Origin: Paratissierella segnis
GTDB taxonomy: Bacteria; Bacillota; Clostridia; Tissierellales; Tissierellaceae
Direction: 5' to 3'
DNA: 29,473 bases
Assembly (NCBI RefSeq): GCF_014385195.1
Contig: NZ_JACRTG010000014.1
Coordinates: 1-29,473, forward strand
Of this stretch, positions 1-6,794 are shown one piece after another. Below the pieces are notes generated by a model. That model saw only the letters and a list, made by a program, of their open reading frames with translations. It did not search any database and was not told the DNA's origin. Every line of letters starts with the position of its first letter. The stretch's first letter is position 1. The position numbers were made by a program, and so were the translations under genes.

Positions 1-21
1 ACAAGTATTTGCTTAACAGAT

Positions 22-50
22 TTGACAGTCATAAAGGGTAGTTCTTTATT
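22..50 (+). promoter_or_regulatory. Predicted sigma-A promoter of the glycosyltransferase gene
   Basis: A perfect TTGACA at 22-27 is followed after 17 bp by TTTATT at 45-50, which matches four of six bases of the -10 consensus. It would give a leader of roughly 70 nt that contains the 77-106 palindrome. The -10 is imperfect, so this is a sequence-only prediction. Confidence 0.45.
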
Positions 51-76
51 AATGCAATTTGCAAAAATAAATTAAT

Positions 77-106
77 GTTTAGAACACTTAAAAAGTTGTT
101 CTAAAC
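77..106. promoter_or_regulatory. Perfect 10-bp inverted repeat in the leader of the glycosyltransferase gene
   Basis: GTTTAGAACA (77-86) and its exact reverse complement TGTTCTAAAC (97-106) flank a 10-bp spacer. The dyad ends 22 bp before the ATG and no T-run follows, so an intrinsic terminator is unlikely. The size and position suit a dimeric repressor operator, or an RNA hairpin near the ribosome-binding site. The cognate regulator is not in view. Confidence 0.5.
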
Positions 107-128
107 ATATTATACGAGGTGTTAAAAA

Positions 129-1286
129 ATGAAAGTAGCTTGGTTTTGTATTCCAGCACATGGCCATACAAATCCTACACTAGGTGTGGTTAAGGATTTG
201 ACTGACGCAGGGCATGAAGTATATTATTTTTCTTTTAAAATGTTTAGGGGAAAAATAGAGAATGTAGGAGCTCATTTTATCAGCTGTGATGCTTACGACT
301 TTGAAATGGAAGATAAGGATAATGCAGACAGAGTGGGAAAAGACATGGCATTTGCAACAGAGTTACTTGTAAGTTCAACCCTTGCTTTAGATGAAATGAT
401 AGCGGAAAAAGTTGAAGCAATTAAACCTGATATGATTGTATCCGATTCAGTCGCTTACTGGGGAAAACTAACAGCGATGAAATACAATATTCCATATGTA
501 TCTTCTACAACGACATTTGCTTTTAATCGTCATTCAGCTAAATATATGAAGCGTGGGGCAAGAGAAATAATAAAAATGCTCCTAGCAATGCCAAAGATTA
601 ATAAGCAAATTAAGCGGTTACAGGTTAAAGGTTATGCTATCAAAGGCATTCTTGATATTGTTCAAAATGATAATGAAACCAATACTATTGTATATACATC
701 TAAAGCATTTCAACCATGTTCAGATACATTTTCAGATAAGTATCACTTTATAGGACCATCTATTCGACCTATTGAGAATTCCATGAAAAAGACTTCGAAA
801 AAGACAATATATATTTCGATGGGTACAGTAAATAAAAATAAAGAGTTTTACCTTAATTGTATTGATGCTCTCAAAACAACAGATTATCAAGTAATTATTT
901 CTATGGGAGACAATAGCGATTATTTTAACGATTTGCCAGATAATATTCAGGTATATAAATCCGTTGATCAGATGGCGGTATTGTCAATTTCAGATGTCTT
1001 TATCACTCATTGTGGAATGAATTCTACTTCTGAAGGATTGTATTTTGAAGTGCCTTTAATTCTTTTTCCACAAACACCTGAGCAAGGGGCGGTAGCAGCT
1101 AGAGTAACAGAGCTTGGAGCTGGGCTTAAACTAAAGTCTATTAGCAAAGAGGAAGTATTAATCGCAATTAATGAAGTGTTAAATAATTCTATATATAAAG
1201 AAAATGCGGTGAATATTTCGAAAAGCTTTAAATTGTGTGGTGGAGCTAAAGAGGCAAGGAGTTTTTTAGAAACAATTATTAGTTAG
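129..1286 (+). CDS. MGT-family (GT1) UDP-sugar glycosyltransferase
   Basis: This 385-residue protein has the GT-B layout of macrolide-type glycosyltransferases such as YjiC or OleD. The N-terminal segment holds the GHxNP motif (His13 region), where the catalytic His of this family lies. The C-terminal nucleotide-sugar site contains HCGMNSTSEGL starting at His294, followed by PLILFPQTPEQGAVA, the usual donor-binding loop. The length is normal for the family (about 390-400). It lacks a signal peptide and should be cytoplasmic, moving glucose or a related sugar from a UDP donor to a small hydrophobic acceptor such as a macrolide, flavonoid or lipid. The start follows an ACGAGGTG Shine-Dalgarno. 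It appears monocistronic and is followed by decayed DNA. Acceptor and physiological role cannot be read from sequence; drug inactivation is one possibility. Confidence 0.88.
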   Translation: MKVAWFCIPAHGHTNPTLGVVKDLTDAGHEVYYFSFKMFRGKIENVGAHFISCDAYDFEMEDKDNADRVGKDMAFATELLVSSTLALDEMIAEKVEAIKPDMIVSDSVAYWGKLTAMKYNIPYVSSTTTFAFNRHSAKYMKRGAREIIKMLLAMPKINKQIKRLQVKGYAIKGILDIVQNDNETNTIVYTSKAFQPCSDTFSDKYHFIGPSIRPIENSMKKTSKKTIYISMGTVNKNKEFYLNCIDALKTTDYQVIISMGDNSDYFNDLPDNIQVYKSVDQMAVLSISDVFITHCGMNSTSEGLYFEVPLILFPQTPEQGAVAARVTELGAGLKLKSISKEEVLIAINEVLNNSIYKENAVNISKSFKLCGGAKEARSFLETIIS

Positions 1287-1710
1287 ATCTAACTGTTAAA
1301 TTTCAATTTATATTGAGATAATTAAGAAAAGCTGGTAAACATGTTTTCGTAAACTTGTCATGTGGAGTGTGTTATCTTGATGTCAAGGTTAGAGGAGTAA
1401 AAAGACTGATAGATAGAAGCTTTGGAGGTTAAAAATTTTGAAATATGAATTGATGTATGAATCAACCTTGAAACCTTGATGCTGTATAATAAAACTTGAC
1501 AAATATCTTGAACAAATCACTTTAAGAAAACATAGAAGAAGTAACATAGCCAAGAGTAAAGAATGAAATCAACGTAAAATATAGACCGACAAATTTTAAT
1601 GTTATAACACAAAAAAGAACATGAAAAAGAGAAGGGAAAGGAATTTATCATATTAATATAACTTATGAGATGCGGAATTACGGTAGGAAATTGCTGCTAA
1701 TAGGATAAAT
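1287..1710. other. Intergenic stretch without a recognisable gene
   Basis: The stretch is AT-rich with frequent stops in all frames. Small features are a CTTGA/TCAAG dyad near 1377-1388 and a TATAAT at 1485-1490 without a convincing -35. It leads into gene remnants, so it is probably decayed sequence. Confidence 0.4.
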
Positions 1711-1878
1711 ATACAAAATTGTGAGATGTTATATGACAATACTAATATATCAAGCTATATTAAAGCTAAAGAACCTTATGCATCACCATTGTATGAAACA
1801 GATTTTTCAACTTTACCGCCAGCATTAATTATTGTTGGGGAATTTGATCCTTTAGTTGATGAAGATATGGCTCCCTAG
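1711..1878 (+). pseudogene. Remnant of an alpha/beta-hydrolase (hydrolase_3/esterase-like), C-terminal part
   Basis: An open stretch without a start codon encodes about 55 residues that include EPYASPLYETDFSTLPPALI and VGEFDPLVDED. This matches the region of hormone-sensitive-lipase-type alpha/beta hydrolases where the catalytic Asp sits (the D of EFDPL), just before the last strand and helix. The catalytic Ser and His regions are absent and a TAG interrupts the frame at 1876-1878. It is a decayed fragment. Confidence 0.6.
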
Positions 1879-2005
1879 GAATATAGATGGTTAATAGAGG
1901 GGTTGTCAATTGACCAGAAAAAGGTTATTCAAAAATTAGATAATAGAAGGATAATATAGATACTTGAAACTACTGATATACCGTCAAGAAAATGATTGAA
2001 AACAT

Positions 2006-2359
2006 ATGGGTTTTCCATTAAGCCGTGCAACCCTACCTACAACAGGAATAGCATATTGTAACCAGTTGTTTGAGTGGGAAAGGAAGTTCAAAACCCTATC
2101 ACCAGAAGAAAGAAAAAGAATGCGTCTAGAAAAAGAAGAACCTGTACTAGATGCCTTTTGGTCATGGGTTGAAACCTCAATTCAAAAAGTACTTTCCAAA
2201 TCTAATATTGGAAAGGCTCTTCAATATGCCCAAAATCACAAATATTTAGAATTTATACTATCAAGATTACCAGGATCCGATTTAAGAGCCAACCCCAAAG
2301 CCTTAAATCTAATGATGCCTTGGGATGAATTAATTCAAAAAACATGTAAATCTGATTAA
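2006..2359 (+). pseudogene. IS66-family transposase remnant with internal deletion
   Basis: The 117-residue frame carries two separated pieces of an IS66-type transposase. Residues about 15-75 (AYCNQLFEWERKF, SPEERKRMR, PVLDAFWSWVE) match the segment between the catalytic domain and the last conserved block. Residues about 80-112 (YLEFILSRLPG ... LMMPWDELI) match the extreme C terminus. The block in between, which contains the NNxxER motif, is missing, as is the N-terminal catalytic domain. No terminal inverted repeats were seen. It marks an old insertion in this decayed region. Confidence 0.72.
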
Positions 2360-2484
2360 TTACTATTATATAATTATACAATACATCTTTTATTGTACGC
2401 TTACGTTCATCTTTTCGTTTTGGATATGAGTGCATATATCATATGATTGATATAAATAAATCACAAAACAATTTAAAATTTTTC

Positions 2485-2536
2485 TTGACATTACTACAAC
2501 AATGTAGTAAGCTAAAATCACTACAAGATGTAGTGA
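2485..2536 (+). promoter_or_regulatory. Promoter with two BlaI/MecI-type operators
   Basis: TTGACA at 2485-2490 is a candidate -35. Two perfect dyads follow. TTACTACA (2491-2498) pairs with TGTAGTAA (2503-2510), and TCACTACA (2518-2525) pairs with TGTAGTGA (2529-2536). Both carry the TACA/TGTA core known from BlaI/MecI operators, and their centres are about 26 bp apart. TAAAAT at 2513-2518 lies between them as a possible -10. Binding of the downstream BlaI-like repressor here would block its own operon. Confidence 0.8.
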
Positions 2537-2577
2537 AGTTGTCTCAGACGTGTGACAATGAATGGAGGGTGTACACC

Positions 2578-2970
2578 ATGAACAATTTTCAAAAATTATC
2601 AGAAACTGAAATGGAAGTGATGGAGATTATCTGGGCTACCGACCATCCTATTACTTCCAGCGAACTGCTTGAGATTTTTGCACGGGATAAGGGGAGGAAA
2701 TGGAAAGGGCAAACAATGGCAACCTTCTTGGCACGGCTGGTTGAAAAAGGCGTCCTGATTATCACCGGTCAGCAGGGTCGTACAAATATTTACGAGCCTT
2801 GCATGTCACTGGAGCAATACCGGAGTCAAGAAGCAAAGAACCTGCTGGAAACTCTATATAAAGGTTCGGTGAAAAACTTCTTGGTAACACTCTATGATGG
2901 CAATGACTTGACTGTCGAGGAAATAGCCGAACTAAAACAGTGGTTTTCACAAAAGGAGGCAAAAAAATGA
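2578..2970 (+). CDS. blaI: BlaI/MecI-family transcriptional repressor
   Basis: The 130-residue protein has the winged-helix layout of penicillinase repressors: LSETEMEVMEIIW at the start, the recognition region GQTMATFLARLVEKGVL around 44-60, and a C-terminal dimerisation helix pair. An Asn100-Phe101 pair sits where staphylococcal BlaI is cleaved by BlaR1 (Asn101-Phe102). I chose the ATG at 2578 because GGAGGG lies just upstream and the protein then has normal BlaI length. The in-frame ATG at 2443 would translate across the operators. The gene overlaps the downstream M56 gene by four bases (ATGA), the usual coupled arrangement. It probably represses this operon through the 2491-2536 dyads and is relieved by proteolysis. 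Confidence 0.9.
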   Translation: MNNFQKLSETEMEVMEIIWATDHPITSSELLEIFARDKGRKWKGQTMATFLARLVEKGVLIITGQQGRTNIYEPCMSLEQYRSQEAKNLLETLYKGSVKNFLVTLYDGNDLTVEEIAELKQWFSQKEAKK

Positions 2971-4601
2971 ACACAATGTTTATCGCCGTACTTTTGATGT
3001 CGGCAACGGGTATCTTACTTGTTTTGTGCTTGGCGCTTTTGCGTCCTTTGACAACAAAAACGCTAACCGCAACATGGCATTATCGTATGTATATATTAGT
3101 GGTATTGTTTCTGCTTGTTCCTGTTGGAATTGTTGGCGGTAATCTTTTTTCAAATATACCAACTACGACGAATCAGGGGCTTCCAAATGTGCCTGTTATC
3201 CTTAATGATATGATAACCGTACAACAAACGGATATATTACCACCACAAACCGGGCAGGCTTTACCGCAGATAGATTCTACTGCCTTAATGCCCACCGTGC
3301 CTGTAACGACTGCCTTTATACTAAAAACAGTTTTATCATTTTTGCCACTTATATGGCTTGTTGGGGTTTTCGTGTTCATTATTTTGTATGGTATTCAATT
3401 TGTCCGATTTAGGCGCAAACTCATGCGGACAAGTTTGCAAATTGATGATACGAGAACACTTCTCGCGCTAAAAAACTCAATGACTGAAATGGGTATAAAG
3501 GGCAAGCTCCAAGTATTGTCAAACGATATCATTAAAACACCCATGCTTGTGGGTCTGTTCAAAACATTTTTAATACTGCCCGAAGTGGAAATGAGCGAAA
3601 GGGAGCTTAAAGTTATTTTCAAACATGAGCTTATTCATTTCAAGCGGTGTGATTTGTGGGTGAAATCTCTGACGTTTGTGGCAAACGCAATCCATTGGTT
3701 TAATCCAGCTGCATATCGGCTGACGAAAAACATTGACACTTTTTGCGAGCTTTCATGTGACGAACAGGTGGTATCTGATATGAACATGGAAGAACGACAA
3801 TTTTATGGCGAAACGATTCTCAATGTCCTGTGCAGGGTTGTAAATCAACATTCGGGCATGTACGCTACACTTGCGGAATCAAAAAAGGGAATTGAAAGAA
3901 GGTTGACACATATGATGAACGTAAAAAATACCTCAAAAAAAATTGTTATTATTTCATTTGTTATCGCTGCTATATTATGTCTTATAGGCTTTGCGATGGC
4001 ATCATTCATGAATACAATAGGAGAAGATACCGATTTGAATGATAACCTCGGCGAATATTCTATAAACGGCATTAATGAACCTAACCAGGATGATACTATC
4101 CGGGATTCGGATGTCATGCAGGAATCAACCACCAACCCGCAGGATGAAAAATCTTCTGTTTCGAAATCAAATACGCCAAACGATAGCAATATCGTCGGGA
4201 AATATCTGTGGCCTGTAACAGGGTATGATCGTGTTTCCGCTGCATATGGTACTCGTATGCATCCTATAAAAAAGGAAATGGTGTTTAATAACGGGATTGA
4301 TATTCCGGCACCTGAAGGAACATCTGTACTTGCTACCGATAAGGGAACAGTCGACAAGATAGGAGATAATGAAACGGATGGTAATTATGTCATTTTGAAT
4401 CACGACGGCGGTATTCAGACTTTTTACTCGAAATTGTTTGGATTTGCAGAAGGACTTGCAGTGGGTGATACCGTGCAGCAAGGCGACGTTATCGGCTATG
4501 TCGGGGCAACAGGCTATGCAACGGGCCCCCATCTACACTTCGGCTTGATTATTGATGATGAGTACATTGACCCGATGAGTGTTTTTACACAAGACAATTG
4601 A
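2967..4601 (+). CDS. BlaR1-like M56 metallopeptidase with a C-terminal M23/LytM-like domain
   Basis: This 544-residue protein starts at 2967, nine bases after AAAGGAGG and overlapping blaI. Its N-terminal half has three hydrophobic segments, then the zinc protease motif HELIH (His220-Glu221-His224) with a downstream Glu261 in the CELSCDE motif, as in the cytoplasmic protease domain of BlaR1. A further membrane segment (about residues 328-350) leads to an acidic, Ser/Asn-rich linker. An M23-type domain begins at about Trp415 in place of the penicillin-binding sensor of BlaR1. That domain keeps Asp445 and HLH (522-524), but the first zinc His of HxGxD is Asn441 and the catalytic His of YxHL is Lys489. 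I infer a cell-wall-sensing domain without hydrolase activity that signals through the M56 protease to cleave BlaI. Confidence 0.88.
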   Translation: MNTMFIAVLLMSATGILLVLCLALLRPLTTKTLTATWHYRMYILVVLFLLVPVGIVGGNLFSNIPTTTNQGLPNVPVILNDMITVQQTDILPPQTGQALPQIDSTALMPTVPVTTAFILKTVLSFLPLIWLVGVFVFIILYGIQFVRFRRKLMRTSLQIDDTRTLLALKNSMTEMGIKGKLQVLSNDIIKTPMLVGLFKTFLILPEVEMSERELKVIFKHELIHFKRCDLWVKSLTFVANAIHWFNPAAYRLTKNIDTFCELSCDEQVVSDMNMEERQFYGETILNVLCRVVNQHSGMYATLAESKKGIERRLTHMMNVKNTSKKIVIISFVIAAILCLIGFAMASFMNTIGEDTDLNDNLGEYSINGINEPNQDDTIRDSDVMQESTTNPQDEKSSVSKSNTPNDSNIVGKYLWPVTGYDRVSAAYGTRMHPIKKEMVFNNGIDIPAPEGTSVLATDKGTVDKIGDNETDGNYVILNHDGGIQTFYSKLFGFAEGLAVGDTVQQGDVIGYVGATGYATGPHLHFGLIIDDEYIDPMSVFTQDN

Positions 4602-4740
4602 GCTTAAATCCAAGTATTAATAGGCGATTTGGTATTATTTATATTCCAAGTTGTTTAATGGATAATGAAGAAATATCATCTTGCCAGCAAAATCATATTA
4701 TTAAATGTTAAGAAAATGAAGGAGCATATTTATTATCGGA

Positions 4741-4923
4741 ATGATAAAAAAATCTATTCCAGCAACCATTGTTACATCTCTCATTGTTTTATTCCTCCGT
4801 CAGGTTATCATCATGAATAATCCGACAAATCAGGAGAGCGTATTGCAGGTTATTTTAGTGCTGGTGTTTACATTAGTTGCTGTGATAATTGCATTTCAGA
4901 AGAAGGTAACGAAACTGGAGTAA
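4741..4923 (+). CDS. Small two-helix membrane protein of unknown function
   Basis: The 60-residue product has two hydrophobic stretches, about residues 7-25 and 36-53, joined by a polar loop (NNPTNQES), and a basic C-terminal end. I do not recognise the family. The only good Shine-Dalgarno, AAGGAG at 4719-4724, is 16 bases from the ATG, further than usual, so initiation may be weak or occur at an upstream non-ATG codon. The gene lies 139 bp after the M56/M23 gene on the same strand and could belong to that operon. Confidence 0.5.
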   Translation: MIKKSIPATIVTSLIVLFLRQVIIMNNPTNQESVLQVILVLVFTLVAVIIAFQKKVTKLE

Positions 4924-5173
4924 AAAACCACGATTATATTACTCTGTCGATACGGCCGGTCCGTGTACTTACGTGGCTGCTATGACAGCGTGAGGTATCT
5001 AAAAAAAGCAGGGATTTTATAGAGTGCGGCGGCATTGGTGAAAGGCTGATGTTGTCTGTCTTTTACATAGCCATGCGGATATTTTAATTCTGTTTGTCAG
5101 TTGCTGTAAATATAAAAACAATTCTATTTCATACTTATCTATTTAGCGAGATTAAACTAAATATATAAAGTAA
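4924..5173. other. Intergenic region before a terminator, no gene recognised
   Basis: No open frame of useful length with a ribosome-binding site is visible. The first 180 bp are less AT-rich than the flanks and contain short GC blocks, perhaps the residue of a lost gene. The stretch ends at the 5174-5229 hairpin. Confidence 0.4.
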
Positions 5174-5229
5174 AAGAAGCTAAGTTTTAGGTCAGTTTTA
5201 AAGGCCGCAAACTTAGCTTCTTCTTTTTT
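5174..5229 (+). terminator. Strong intrinsic terminator
   Basis: A perfect 14-bp stem is formed by AAGAAGCTAAGTTT (5174-5187) and AAACTTAGCTTCTT (5209-5222). A C and a run of six T follow. It separates the BlaI/M56 region from the VTC/CotH operon. Confidence 0.85.
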
Positions 5230-5309
5230 ATAGCGGATATTCATTATAAAAATAGGATCTGTTTTTAAGGTCTTAAATATAAATTTAGCAAGTTTTTAAT
5301 GTATAAAAG

Positions 5310-5363
5310 TTCAGATAAAGTTCAGACAGTGACCAAATAGAATTCAGATAGGCTAGCTATAAT
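5310..5363 (+). promoter_or_regulatory. Activator-type promoter with TTCAGA direct repeats on an 11-bp period
   Basis: TATAAT at 5358-5363 has no recognisable -35 (AAATAG at the expected place). TTCAGA occurs at 5310, 5321 and 5343, spacings of 11 and 22 bp, so the copies lie on one face of the helix. Tandem direct repeats at 11 bp overlapping the -35 region are typical of OmpR/PhoB-family response regulators. The expected copy at 5332 is not conserved. The regulator is not in this window. Confidence 0.6.
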
Positions 5364-5406
5364 ACATATGCAAAGTAAAATATAGAGTTTGGGGGTGAGT
5401 ATATAA

Positions 5407-6081
5407 ATGGGGAAAAAAGCTAGGCATGAACATAAAATGTATATTAATATTCCGGATTATATGGGACTTGTTTCAAAATTAAAATATATAGCCAAATCAG
5501 ATAATAATGCTTTGGAAGATGGCAGATATAAAATTAGAAGTCTATATTTCGATAATTATATGGATAAGGCTGTTATGGAAAAGTTTTCGGGGGTTAGCAG
5601 AAGAGAAAAATTTAGAGTTAGATTATATAACGATGACCCTAGTTTCATTAGGTTGGAAAAAAAGAGTAAATTTAATAGATTGTGCTATAAGGAAAGCGAA
5701 ACTTTAACCAAAGAGGAATGTAAAAAAATACTTAATGGAGAATATAGTTTTCTGAAAGAAAAGAAAGAACTGCTTTTTATAGAGCTATATACAAAGATAA
5801 ATTATCAAAATCTAAGACCAAAGATAATTGTAGACTATAAAAGAGAAGCATATATATATTCAGCAGGCAATGTTCGTATTACCTTGGACAGTGACATTAG
5901 GATGTCAAATAATGTAAACGGTATTTTTGATCCGAAACTTGTTACTATTCCTTCTGCTGATGCAATTATTCTTGAAATAAAATATGATGGGTTTCTTCCG
6001 GAAATTATAAGGCAAATTATAAGAATAGATAATAAAAACGAAACTGAGTTTTCAAAATATGGAGTTTCCAGACTAGTATAA
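5407..6081 (+). CDS. VTC-domain (polyphosphate polymerase-like) protein
   Basis: The 224-residue protein consists of one VTC domain, the tunnel-shaped triphosphate-tunnel fold of the yeast Vtc4 polyphosphate polymerase. Family features are RYKIRSLYFDN (about 40-50), the basic strand RREKFRVRLY (65-74), the LEKKSK lysines (about 83-88), IVDYKREAY, and the late acidic strand ILEIKYDG. These alternating basic and acidic strands line the tunnel. No membrane segment is present, so the protein is cytoplasmic. It starts after GGGGGTGAG and lies 16 bp before the DUF4956 gene and in operon with CotH, a common bacterial trio. The substrate in bacteria is not settled; polyphosphate or another phosphorylated compound is plausible. 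Confidence 0.88.
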   Translation: MGKKARHEHKMYINIPDYMGLVSKLKYIAKSDNNALEDGRYKIRSLYFDNYMDKAVMEKFSGVSRREKFRVRLYNDDPSFIRLEKKSKFNRLCYKESETLTKEECKKILNGEYSFLKEKKELLFIELYTKINYQNLRPKIIVDYKREAYIYSAGNVRITLDSDIRMSNNVNGIFDPKLVTIPSADAIILEIKYDGFLPEIIRQIIRIDNKNETEFSKYGVSRLV

Positions 6082-6097
6082 ATAGGGAGTGTATATT

Positions 6098-6766
6098 ATG
6101 TTAGAACAATTATTTAATTTCGATTTTTTAAATAAAGCTGCAACATTTTCAATACCGGATATTTTAGCAGCTTTAGGAATATCATTTGTTTTAGGTTTGT
6201 TTATTTTTATAGTATATCAAAAGACTTATATAGGAGTGATGTACTCTTCATCCTTTGGTATAACTTTAATTGGAATGGATATGATTACGACCTTGGTAAT
6301 CCTTGCGGTTTCATCAAATCTAATCACCTCATTAGGCATGGTAGGAGCTCTTTCTATAGTTCGTTTCAGAACGGTAGTAAAAGAACCTCTTGACTTAGTT
6401 TATTTATTTTGGTCTATAACCACAGGTATTATAGTTGGAGCAGGGCTTATTTCTCTTGCTATTATAGGTTCAATCATTATAGGACTGATATTAGTAATAT
6501 TTACAGGCAGAAAAACTACAGATACGCCATATGTACTGGTTATAAACTGTAATAATGAAGAGTCAGAATCAGCATCTATAAAAATGATTCAGGAAAATAC
6601 TAAAAGATTTTTAACCAAATCAAAAAATGTTTCAAAAGATGGCATAGAGCTTACGATTGAAGTACGATTAAAAGATTCTTCAACTAATTTTTTGAATGAA
6701 CTTTTAGATACCAGTGGAGTATCAAGTGCAGTTTTAGTTAGTTACAATGGCGATTATTACATGTAA
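6098..6766 (+). CDS. DUF4956 membrane protein
   Basis: The product is 222 residues from the ATG at 6098, which sits eight bases after GGGAG; the GTG at 6089 overlaps that site and is less likely. Three or four hydrophobic segments occupy roughly residues 15-140, with the conserved loop GALSIVRFRTVVKEPLDLVYLFW region (about 82-105). A soluble alpha/beta domain of about 75 residues closes the protein. This pattern matches DUF4956, which regularly accompanies VTC-domain and CotH genes. It may anchor or gate the VTC enzyme at the membrane, but no biochemical role follows from the sequence. Confidence 0.85.
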   Translation: MLEQLFNFDFLNKAATFSIPDILAALGISFVLGLFIFIVYQKTYIGVMYSSSFGITLIGMDMITTLVILAVSSNLITSLGMVGALSIVRFRTVVKEPLDLVYLFWSITTGIIVGAGLISLAIIGSIIIGLILVIFTGRKTTDTPYVLVINCNNEESESASIKMIQENTKRFLTKSKNVSKDGIELTIEVRLKDSSTNFLNELLDTSGVSSAVLVSYNGDYYM

Positions 6767-6794
6767 CTAATAAAATCTATCAGGAGGTAGGCTT

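Noticed and set aside
2443..2577. Longer N terminus for the BlaI-like protein from the ATG at 2443
   Set aside because: It would translate through the promoter and both operators, has no Shine-Dalgarno, and gives an extension foreign to the family. The ATG at 2578 fits in every respect.
3845..4532. Long open frames on the minus strand inside the M56/M23 gene
   Set aside because: They are antisense shadows of a well-supported gene, with no ribosome-binding site or recognisable domain.
5174..5229. Riboswitch expression platform for the VTC operon
   Set aside because: The hairpin lies upstream of the predicted promoter at 5358-5363 and no aptamer-like region precedes it, so it is read as an ordinary terminator.
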